Shown piece by piece: positions 29,134 through 36,540 of a DNA stretch of 64,000 nt (positions are counted from its first letter, which is position 1; every line of letters begins with the position of its first letter). The notes beneath the pieces were generated by a model. It saw only the letters and a list, made by a program, of their open reading frames with translations, did no database searches and had not been told where the DNA came from. Made by a program: the position numbers and the translations under genes. The DNA comes from Gordonia sp. 'Campus' (GTDB lineage: Bacteria; Actinomycetota; Actinomycetes; Mycobacteriales; Mycobacteriaceae), in assembly GCF_022206305.1 (NCBI RefSeq), contig NZ_JAKOIW010000002.1, positions 248,001 to 312,000 of the forward strand. Direction: 5' to 3'.

Positions 29134-31257
29134 TCAGGCGTCCTGCCGGAGGGCGGCGGCCTCGGCCTCGGCCTCGGCCTCGGCGGCCTGGGCCGCCAGC
29201 GCCTCCCACTCGTCGACGAGACTCGAGTCGACCTCTCGGACCATCGTGCCCAGTTCTTCGACGATCCGCTCGATCTCCGGGGTCACCACACTGGTCGGGA
29301 CGCCTTGCCGCAGTACGCGATAGCAGTCCGACAGGTAGCGCAGCAGCACCCCTTCGCTGCGGGCGAGACCGTACCCGGAGATCAGTTCGGTGAAGGTCAT
29401 GGCCTTCTCGAGCATCTCCCGCAGAACCGATTTGGGTGCGGGCGGGAACGAGGACACCCATGGGTGTCCGCGCCGGTAGATGTCGAAGGCGGCGAAGATC
29501 TCCTCGGCGAGGGGCTGCGGCCAGGTGATCTCCTCGAGTCGGGACATGCGTTCCTCGTACTCGATGCCGTCGGCCTTCATCTCCGCGATCGCGGCGTCGC
29601 GGGCGACCTTGCGCTGGGCGAGGAGCAGCGGACGGGGGTTCTCGAGGGTCGATTCGAGAATCGAGATGACATCCAGTGCGTAGGTGGATGATTCGGGGTC
29701 GAGGATCTCGAAGGTCGCGAGCGCGAACGAGGAGAGCGGGTTGGTGAGCGCGAAGTTCTCCGGCATGTCGACGCTCAGCGCGATGTGTCGTCCCGTCTCG
29801 TCCGCCTCGGCGAGTTGCACGACGATCCCCGCGTCGCGGAGGCCGCGGTAGAGCTCGATCGTGTGCTTGATGTGCCGGAGCTGCCGGTCGCGGGGCTCGT
29901 GGTTGTCCTCGAGCAGATGACGCACCGCCGCGAAGCAGTCACCCGGACGCCCGAGCACTTCGAGCAGCATGGCCGTGGTCATCTGGAAGTGGCTGCGCAG
30001 GGGCTCGTCCGGGGCGTCGACCAACTGCGTGAACGTCTTCTCACCCCACGAGACGAATCCCTCGGGCGGCTTCTTGCGGACCAGCTTTCGCAGCTTCTTC
30101 GGGTCTTCGCCGGCCTTGGCGACGGCGCGTGCGTTCTCGACGTCGTGGTCGGGTGCCTGCGCCACCACGTAGCCGATCGTGTCGAAACCGGCTCGCCCGG
30201 CCCGTCCGGCGATCTGGTGGAATTCGCGGGCACGCAGCCTCCGCACCCGACGACCGTCGTACTTGCTGAGACCGGCGAAGAGCACCGTGCGGATCGGGAC
30301 GTTGATGCCGACGCCGAGCGTGTCGGTCCCCGCGATCACCTTCAGGAGGCCCTGTTGCGCAAGGCGTTCCACGAGCCGCCGGTAGCGGGGCAGCATGCCC
30401 GCGTGGTGCACCCCGATCCCCGCGCGCAAGAGTTTGGACAGGGTGTTGCCGAAACCGGTGGAGAAGCGGAAGTCACCGATGGCGTCGGCCACGGCTGCTT
30501 TCTCGGCCTTGTCGCAGATCTTGGCACTGAGCAGGGCCTGCGCCCGTTCGACGGCAGCGGCCTGGGTGAAATGCACGACGTAGATCGGCGCGCGTCCCCG
30601 ATCGACGAGCTCCTCGATCGTCTCGTGGATCGGCGTCATCGCGTAGGAATGTTGCAGCGGCACCGGCCGTTCGGCTCCGGTGACCTCGACGGTGTCCCGC
30701 CCGGTGCGCCTTGTCAGATCGTCGACGAAGAAGGACACGTCGCCCAGCGTCGCCGACATCAGCAGGAACTGTGTCGACGGCAGTTCGATGAGGGGGACCT
30801 GCCAGGCCCAGCCACGATCGGGTTCCCCGTAGTAGTGGAACTCGTCGGCGACCAGGGTGCCGATGTCACCATCGCCGCCCGCGGCGAGTGCGAGGTTGGC
30901 GACGATCTCGGCTGTCGCGCAGACGATCGGCGCATTCGGATTCACCGCGGCGTCACCGGTCAGCAGACCGACCTGATCGGCGCCGAACATCGCGCACAAC
31001 TCGAAGAACTTCTCGCTGACGAGCGCCTTGATGGGGGCGGTGTAGAACGCCCGCTCGCCGCGGCACCGCGCGAAGTAGAGCGCGCCCGCGGCCACCAGCG
31101 ACTTACCCGACCCGGTCGGGGTCGCCAAGATCACGTGGCTGCCGGCGAGCAGTTCGAGCAGGGCCTCTTCCTGGTGCTCGTAGAGCTCCAGGCCCCGTCC
31201 GGTCCACCACTCGGTGTACCGCTCCAGCGCGGTGTCCTCGTCGTCGGCGGGGACCAA
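29134..31257 (-). CDS. DUF3516 / Ski2-like DEAD-box helicase
   Basis: A superfamily 2 RNA helicase of the actinobacterial DUF3516 type. Motif I is ATPTGSGKSLVAAGAL, the DExH motif reads LVADEFHYYGEPDRGW, motif III SATLGD, and motif VI lies in FHQIAGRAGRAGFDTIGYVV. A C-terminal DUF3516 region and an Ala/Glu-rich tail follow. No ATG or GTG is in a sensible place. TTG 31257 is given here (707 residues). The frame is open through ITDLIPAAST, where ATC 31293 carries a GAGGG 6 nt upstream and overlaps the PAC2 stop. Coupling to the PAC2 gene is likely. The true start is unresolved. Confidence 0.8.
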   Translation of the reverse strand: MVPADDEDTALERYTEWWTGRGLELYEHQEEALLELLAGSHVILATPTGSGKSLVAAGALYFARCRGERAFYTAPIKALVSEKFFELCAMFGADQVGLLTGDAAVNPNAPIVCATAEIVANLALAAGGDGDIGTLVADEFHYYGEPDRGWAWQVPLIELPSTQFLLMSATLGDVSFFVDDLTRRTGRDTVEVTGAERPVPLQHSYAMTPIHETIEELVDRGRAPIYVVHFTQAAAVERAQALLSAKICDKAEKAAVADAIGDFRFSTGFGNTLSKLLRAGIGVHHAGMLPRYRRLVERLAQQGLLKVIAGTDTLGVGINVPIRTVLFAGLSKYDGRRVRRLRAREFHQIAGRAGRAGFDTIGYVVAQAPDHDVENARAVAKAGEDPKKLRKLVRKKPPEGFVSWGEKTFTQLVDAPDEPLRSHFQMTTAMLLEVLGRPGDCFAAVRHLLEDNHEPRDRQLRHIKHTIELYRGLRDAGIVVQLAEADETGRHIALSVDMPENFALTNPLSSFALATFEILDPESSTYALDVISILESTLENPRPLLLAQRKVARDAAIAEMKADGIEYEERMSRLEEITWPQPLAEEIFAAFDIYRRGHPWVSSFPPAPKSVLREMLEKAMTFTELISGYGLARSEGVLLRYLSDCYRVLRQGVPTSVVTPEIERIVEELGTMVREVDSSLVDEWEALAAQAAEAEAEAEAAALRQDA

Positions 31258-31280
31258 AACATGCGTCGAGGCCGCGGGGA

Positions 31281-32291
31281 TCAGATCGGTGATTGCGGAC
31301 CCTCGTCCCCGGTGCCGCCGTCGCCCGTGTTCCCGGTGCCCGTCTCTCCGCGCCCCGAGTCCCCGTTCTCCACCTGCTGCGCGAGGAACCGTTCGAGTTC
31401 GGCACCGAGCTCGTCGCCGCTGGGCAGCTCCTCCTCGGCGGCCAGCAACGACGCCCGCTCCTGAGCGGCCTGGCTGAAGGTGTCGTACTGGGTCTCGAGC
31501 GCGGACACGACCGACTCGATCTCGGAGTTGCCCTCGACCTCGGTGTCGACCTGGGCGCGTACCTTCTCCGCCGCGCTGTCGAGTGCCGCGAGGGGCAGCT
31601 CCAGGCCGGCGAGCTCGGCGACCGCGGCGAGCAGCCGCGCGGACGCGGCCGGGTAGTTGGTCTGTGCGAGATAGTGCGGCACGTGGACCGACAGCCCGGA
31701 GGCCCGGTAGTCGTGTCGGCCCATGTGGTACTCGAGCAGCATCGACGCGCTGGCGGGCAGCTTCATCGCCGAACCCCAGCGAGGGAGGTCGCCCAGGGCG
31801 TCCGGGTCGCTGCCGTGTGCGGTGATCGACGGCGGCCGGGTGTGCGGCACGGCCATCGGGATCGCGTTCAGGCCGATCACGTCGGTCACGCCGAGGCCGT
31901 CGCTGAGACGACGGACCGCTTCGACGAACTGCTCCCAACGGAGGTCGGGCTCCGAGCCCGCGAGCAGGAGGAAGCCCTTGCCTGCGTTGTCCCGGATGGC
32001 GTGCAGGGTCAGCGAGGGCATCTCGACGTCGGTGAAGGTCTCGCCGCTGAACGAGATCGTCGGACGACGTGAGCGATAATCCATCAGCTCGTCGGACGAG
32101 AACGTCGCGACGAGCTCGGACTCGAGGCTGTCGCGCAGATGGGCGGCCGCCAGCGCGACGGCGTGCCCGGCATCGGCGAAACCCTCGAGCGCGTGGATCA
32201 ACACCGGTCCGGTGCCGTCGGGCCTGGTCACCTGCGGAGCGGGAAAGGCGAGTTCATACAGCGCGTCATCGCGCGCGGGCTGCTCGTCCAC
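31281..32291 (-). CDS. PAC2 family protein, Rv2714 type
   Basis: A 336-residue protein of the PAC2/proteasome assembly chaperone superfamily, conserved in actinobacteria; its function there is not settled. Features are VLIHALEGFADAGHAVALAAAHL, LLLAGSEPDLRWEQFVEAV, and GLNAIPMAVPHTRPPSITAHG. The C-terminal tail (from about 310) is a low-complexity Gly/Asp/Thr stretch. GTG 32291 has a clear GGAGGG 5 nt upstream. Downstream, the DUF3516 helicase begins at or just beyond its stop. Confidence 0.85.
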   Translation of the reverse strand: MDEQPARDDALYELAFPAPQVTRPDGTGPVLIHALEGFADAGHAVALAAAHLRDSLESELVATFSSDELMDYRSRRPTISFSGETFTDVEMPSLTLHAIRDNAGKGFLLLAGSEPDLRWEQFVEAVRRLSDGLGVTDVIGLNAIPMAVPHTRPPSITAHGSDPDALGDLPRWGSAMKLPASASMLLEYHMGRHDYRASGLSVHVPHYLAQTNYPAASARLLAAVAELAGLELPLAALDSAAEKVRAQVDTEVEGNSEIESVVSALETQYDTFSQAAQERASLLAAEEELPSGDELGAELERFLAQQVENGDSGRGETGTGNTGDGGTGDEGPQSPI

Positions 32292-32493
32292 GTCGTCCCT
32301 CCTTCACATAGCAGCGGTTCTCCAGAACAGCTGAACGTCCATTGTCTCCCACCGTGCCCGTCGGCAGCCACCCGCATCGCCCCCGTGCCCGGGCAGGGCA
32401 TCATCGGAGTCCAACCGCCTCGGCGCGCCGGTGATTCCCGGATGGGTGTGTCACGGGCGCATCCCTCGACCGCCGATGGCACAGTGGTGCGTT

Positions 32494-33186
32494 GTGACCC
32501 TGCCGACTCGTGCCCGCAGACGCCCAACAGTGCCCCTGGCGGCCGCCGCGTGCGTGGTGGCCGCGACGATCGTGGTGTCCGGCTGCGCGGTGTCCGGCGA
32601 CCCGGTGGCGTCGAGCCCCGACATGTCGACGCTCTCGGTCAAGGCCCAGGACTTCCCGGCCGGCGCGAGCCCCATCCCGCCGTCTGCGGTGGCGAACGCA
32701 CTCGCCGACGTCACCGGTGCCCCGATGCCCGCACAGACGAACACCGAGGTGTCGCCGCCGGAGTGCACTCCGGCGGCGGTGTCCGCCGACGGGGCGGTGG
32801 CCTTCCTCGGTCCCGGGCCGGGGGAGCGGGCGACCCTCACCACGATCGTCGCCGGCGTGGACGCCCCGCTCGACGAGTTGGTCGAGCAGGCGAAGCGATG
32901 CCCGACGATCACCACGAGCACGTACGGGGCGTCGTCGACCATCACCACCGAGGTCCTGCCGCCGTCGGCCGTGCTGGGCGAGGTCGACACGGCGACCATC
33001 CGGCGGACGATCGTCACCGGGGGCGGGGTCCCGTCGACCACGAGCACACTCGCCCTCGTGGGTCAGCACGACGACGTTCGCGTCTACGCCGAATATCGTT
33101 GGCCCGCAGCAGGTCCGGTGTCACCCGAGGCTGCCGGTGCGCTCGACGAACTCTTCACGAAGGCGACCGCGGCGGCCTTCGGCTGA
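32494..33186 (+). CDS. Putative secreted lipoprotein
   Basis: A 230-residue protein of unknown function, with a signal peptide and lipobox VVSGC (Cys about 29), hence anchored to the outer face of the membrane. The mature part starts with a Ser/Pro region and has VKAQDFPAGASPIPPSAVANAL; three Cys follow overall. It resembles the many small Lpq/Lpp-type sensor lipoproteins of mycobacteria (for instance DUF5642-like), but I cannot assign a family. GTG 32494 gives a proper signal peptide; ATG 32476 adds MAQWCV, which would spoil it. No related gene lies next to it. Confidence 0.65.
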   Translation: MTLPTRARRRPTVPLAAAACVVAATIVVSGCAVSGDPVASSPDMSTLSVKAQDFPAGASPIPPSAVANALADVTGAPMPAQTNTEVSPPECTPAAVSADGAVAFLGPGPGERATLTTIVAGVDAPLDELVEQAKRCPTITTSTYGASSTITTEVLPPSAVLGEVDTATIRRTIVTGGGVPSTTSTLALVGQHDDVRVYAEYRWPAAGPVSPEAAGALDELFTKATAAAFG

Positions 33187-33196
33187 TCGGAGCCTG

Positions 33197-33227
33197 CCTG
33201 TGGATGGCCCGTGACCGGTTGTCCACA
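33197..33227. repeat. Inverted repeat with a DnaA-box-like sequence
   Basis: CCTGTGGA (33197-33204) is inverted as TCCACAGG (33222-33229). The right arm contains TTGTCCACA (33219-33227), identical to the mycobacterial DnaA box consensus. It may be a hairpin in the upstream leader of the DUF4192 gene or a lone DnaA site. No AT-rich region accompanies it, so it is not an origin. Confidence 0.4.
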
Positions 33228-33266
33228 GGCCTGGCGGGGCGGGTTCGCGGGGCCGCCGTCGGCCGG

Positions 33267-34406
33267 ATGCTGATGCGCATGCCGCTCCCGTCCCCCTCCC
33301 GCTCGCCGGGTCCCCACGACCCGACGACTCTGCTCACCGCGATCCCGGCCGCCCTCGGCTTCGTTCCCGAGCGGTCCATCATCGTGATCGCCTTCACCGC
33401 CGACCGCAGCATCACCGCCACCATGCGCCACGATCTGGCACTCCACCCCGACGGCACGCCCACGCGGGAGCTGTCCGCCGTCCTCGCCGGACTCGCCGAC
33501 ATCACGGAGTCGTACGGGACCGAGGAGGTGGTGGCCGTCATCGCCGATGATCGCCACCCGGCCGACGACCCCCGCTATCGGCGGATCCTCGCGATGGCCG
33601 ACCGGCACTTCTCCGCGCTCGGCGGCGTGGCCGCGGGTTTCGGGATCGGTGAGTTCGTCGCGGGGGCACCCTGGACGGTCACGTGGTGCCCGGACGGCCG
33701 GGCATGGGCGGTCGACGTGACCCCGGAGGCCTGCGGGCTCCTCGACGACCCGCACACATGTGCCGCGGCCGTGGCGGAGATGGTCCGATCGGGCCGGCGA
33801 ATCCTGCTGCGTCGTTCGGAGATACGGGCGATGCTCGATCCGGTCGAGGGTGAGTGTGGTCCGGGTCGGCCCGGACCCGGTTGCGCGGGGTGCATCGTGC
33901 CGCAGCGGGTTACCGCGGCCGGCAGAGACGACGCCTCCGACTCCGATGACCCGGGAGTGTCGGCGCTCGCGCTGGACCTGGTGATCGACTCGGTCGTCGA
34001 TGCGAATCTGCCACTGGACTGTGCGACCGTCGCCCGGTTACAGGAGGCGATCGTGCGGTTGGACGTACGCGACGCCGCGATGGCGCTGGCCGTCACCGCG
34101 TTTCGCGAACACGCCGAGCGTGTCTGGCGGGAGCTGACCCGACGACTGACAGGCCGGGGTCGGGCGAGCGCCGCGACCCTGCTGGCGCACCTGCACTACA
34201 TCGGTGGGGAAGGGGTCTACGCCGGCGCCGCGCTCGACGTGGCGATCGAGTGCGACCCGGACGCGGCGATGGCGAACCTGCTCGACACCGCGCTCCGCAA
34301 CGGGGTACGGCCGAGCAGACTCTGGGACATGATCGACACCTCGTACGCCGTCGCCGCCCGACTGGGGGTGTCCATCCCGGCGGTCACACTGCGCGCCGCC
34401 GGGTGA
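33267..34406 (+). CDS. DUF4192 domain protein
   Basis: A 379-residue actinobacterial protein of unknown role. Typical DUF4192 features include LLTAIPAALGFVPERSIIVIAF near the N-terminus, WCPDGRAWAVDV, and the C-terminal TLLAHLHYIGGEGVYAGAALDVAIECDPDAAMANLLDTAL. The start is uncertain: ATGs at 33267, 33273 and 33279 are all in frame and no good ribosome binding site is visible; an upstream ATG at 33204 is also open. It converges on ideR with 9 bp between stops. Confidence 0.82.
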   Translation: MLMRMPLPSPSRSPGPHDPTTLLTAIPAALGFVPERSIIVIAFTADRSITATMRHDLALHPDGTPTRELSAVLAGLADITESYGTEEVVAVIADDRHPADDPRYRRILAMADRHFSALGGVAAGFGIGEFVAGAPWTVTWCPDGRAWAVDVTPEACGLLDDPHTCAAAVAEMVRSGRRILLRRSEIRAMLDPVEGECGPGRPGPGCAGCIVPQRVTAAGRDDASDSDDPGVSALALDLVIDSVVDANLPLDCATVARLQEAIVRLDVRDAAMALAVTAFREHAERVWRELTRRLTGRGRASAATLLAHLHYIGGEGVYAGAALDVAIECDPDAAMANLLDTALRNGVRPSRLWDMIDTSYAVAARLGVSIPAVTLRAAG

Positions 34407-34415
34407 CCGTGGTCG

Positions 34416-35111
34416 TCAGACCTTCTCGACGACCTTCTCCACGAACACCGAGTGGGCCATGTCGGCCGACAGTTCGAGTCCATCGTGTCCCGGGGTGTCG
34501 ATGGTGATGGTGCCCGCTGAATTCGACACCGTCACACGCGCATTGGGAACCACACCCGCCTCGCGCAGGGCGCCGATGAGCCCGGTGTCGGACTGGGCGT
34601 GCTCGGAGAGCCTGCGCACGATCACCGGCACGGTCTCACCGGGCGGCAGGTCGGCGAGGCGGGTGGCGCCGTCGTCGGACGTGGACACCTCGACCCCCAG
34701 GAGCTCGAGGCCCGGGATCGGATTGCCGTAGGGCGATGTCGTGGGGTTGTCGAGGACGGCGAGCAACCGGCGCTCGACGTTCTCGCTCATGACGTGCTCC
34801 CAGCGGCAGGCCTCCTCGTGAACCTGATCCCAGGGCATCCCGATCACATCGACCAGCAGTCGCTCGGCCAGACGGTGCTTACGCATCACCGCGACCGCGA
34901 GCGTGCGACCCCGTTCGGTGAGCTCGAGGTGACGGTCGCCGGCCACACGCAGGAGACCGTCGCGCTCCATCCGGGCGACGGTCTGCGACACGGTGGGGCC
35001 GGATTGGTCCAGACGCTCGGCGATCCGCGCCCGCAGGGGCACGATGCCTTCTTCTTCGAGATCGTAGATCGTCCGCAAGTACATCTCGGTGGTGTCAACC
35101 AGGTCGTTCAC
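34416..35111 (-). CDS. ideR: Iron-dependent regulator IdeR
   Basis: DtxR-family repressor that with Fe(II) blocks siderophore genes and activates iron storage. The 231-residue protein matches M. tuberculosis IdeR closely from VNDLVDTTEMYLRTIYDLEEEG onward. It has the winged helix (IAERLDQSGPTVSQTVARMERDGLL), metal ligands in MRKHRLAERLL, CRWEHVMSENVERRL and the C-terminal SH3-like domain. GTG 35111 corresponds to the family start MNELVDTTE; the frame is open to TTG 35120. Divergent from acuC. Confidence 0.96.
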   Translation of the reverse strand: MNDLVDTTEMYLRTIYDLEEEGIVPLRARIAERLDQSGPTVSQTVARMERDGLLRVAGDRHLELTERGRTLAVAVMRKHRLAERLLVDVIGMPWDQVHEEACRWEHVMSENVERRLLAVLDNPTTSPYGNPIPGLELLGVEVSTSDDGATRLADLPPGETVPVIVRRLSEHAQSDTGLIGALREAGVVPNARVTVSNSAGTITIDTPGHDGLELSADMAHSVFVEKVVEKV

Positions 35112-35260
35112 TGTGCGCAATCCCTTTCGTCCCCGCCAAGATTACCCTCTCCGCGGCCGGTGACCGCGGTCTCATCGCGCGCACGTGCCGGTGCGACCGG
35201 CGTCACCATACGCGCCGGTGCCCGAAACCACATCCGTGGCACCCGCGCGACATGTGCCAC

Positions 35261-35266
35261 TAGCCT
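35261..35266 (+). promoter_or_regulatory. -10 element before the acuC leader ORF
   Basis: TAGCCT ends 6 nt before GTG 35273, so transcription probably begins on the leader ORF start codon. The divergent ideR/acuC gap 35112-35272 shows no clear IdeR box. Confidence 0.5.
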
Positions 35267-35272
35267 GAACCC

Positions 35273-35299
35273 GTGACCAACACTACGAGCGCCCGATGA
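35273..35299 (+). CDS. Leaderless 8-codon leader ORF upstream of acuC
   Basis: GTG 35273 opens MTNTTSAR and stops at TGA 35297-35299; the stop overlaps the acuC ATG (ATGA, 35296-35299). Start is given by the -10 spacing. The peptide is too short to have a product function of its own; a role in translational coupling of acuC is inferred. Confidence 0.5.
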   Translation: MTNTTSAR

Positions 35300-36540
35300 C
35301 GACGGCCGTCATCTGGAGCGAGGACTTCCTGTCCTACCGCTGGGCCCACACCCATCCGATGAACCCGGTCCGGCTCGCGCTGACGATGACCCTCGCGCAG
35401 AGCTTGGGGATTCTCGACGACGTCGACACCGTACCCCCGCAGGCCATCGACGACGATGCCCTGACCGTCGTCCACAGTCGGGACTACATCGACGCGGTCC
35501 GCGCGGTCGGTTCCGGGACCGCGTCGTTGTCGGGCCCGCTGCTCGAGCGGCTGTTCGGTCTCGGCGACGCGGACAACCCCGTCTTCTCCGGCATGCACGA
35601 GGCCGCCCGTCTGCTGGTCGGCGGCACGCTGGCCGCCGCACAGACCGTGGTGTCGGGGGCGGCGACGCGGGCGGTCAACATCGGTGGTGGCATGCATCAC
35701 GCGATGCGCTCGCGCGCGGCGGGGTTCTGCATCTACAACGACTGCGCCATCGCGATCAGATACCTGCTCGACAATGGCTTCGACCGGATCGCCTACATCG
35801 ACGTCGACGCCCACCACGGCGACGGTGTGCAGGTCGAGTTCGCCGCCGACCCGCGGGTGATGACCGTGTCGCTGCACCAGCACCCGGCGACGCTGTGGCC
35901 GGGAACCGGATGGCCGACCGAGGTCGGGGACGGCGACGCCGCAGGCAGCGCCGTCAACCTCGCGCTGATGCCCAACACCGAGGACCGGCTGTGGCTGCGG
36001 GCCTTCCACGCAGTGGTGCCATCCCTGATCGCGGAGTTCCGGCCGCAGATCATCGTCAGCCAGTGCGGGGCCGACAGCCACCGCGCCGACCCCCTCACCG
36101 ACCTGTCGCTCACCGTCGACGGTCAGCGGGCCGCGATGATCGCGATGCGCGATCTCGCCGACAAGTACTGCGAGGGCCGATGGATCGCCGTGGGCGGTGG
36201 CGGGTACGGCGTGGTGAACGTCGTGCCGCGCAGCTGGACACACCTGCTCGGCGTCGCACTCGACCGCGAGGTCGACGTGGCCGCGGCCATCGACGAATCC
36301 TGGTGCGCCACAGCCGAGCAGATCTCCCAACAGGTGCACTCCGACTACGCCGCCCCGCCGGTCGCGGTCATGGGCGACGGCGGCATCGTCGACTATCAAC
36401 CGTGGACGGGCGACGACGGCCAGGAGCCGCCCGAGGGCGTCGGTGCCAACGCCCAGCGTCAGACCGACCGCGCGATCCTCGCCACCCGCCGCGCGGTGTA
36501 CCCGCTCCATGGCCTCGACCCGGAGGATCCCCGTGACTGA
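35296..36540 (+). CDS. acuC: AcuC-type protein deacetylase
   Basis: Class I HDAC-like zinc hydrolase that removes acetyl groups from lysines, classically from acetyl-CoA synthetase. The 414-residue protein has EDFLSYRWAHTHPMNPVRL, the catalytic GGGMHHAMRSRAAGFCIYND, the zinc site YIDVDAHHGDGV and SQCGADSHRADPLTDLSLT. It overlaps the downstream acetyltransferase/synthetase fusion by 8 bp, so writer and eraser of acyl marks are coexpressed. ATG 35296 overlaps the leader ORF stop. Confidence 0.92.
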   Translation: MTTAVIWSEDFLSYRWAHTHPMNPVRLALTMTLAQSLGILDDVDTVPPQAIDDDALTVVHSRDYIDAVRAVGSGTASLSGPLLERLFGLGDADNPVFSGMHEAARLLVGGTLAAAQTVVSGAATRAVNIGGGMHHAMRSRAAGFCIYNDCAIAIRYLLDNGFDRIAYIDVDAHHGDGVQVEFAADPRVMTVSLHQHPATLWPGTGWPTEVGDGDAAGSAVNLALMPNTEDRLWLRAFHAVVPSLIAEFRPQIIVSQCGADSHRADPLTDLSLTVDGQRAAMIAMRDLADKYCEGRWIAVGGGGYGVVNVVPRSWTHLLGVALDREVDVAAAIDESWCATAEQISQQVHSDYAAPPVAVMGDGGIVDYQPWTGDDGQEPPEGVGANAQRQTDRAILATRRAVYPLHGLDPEDPRD

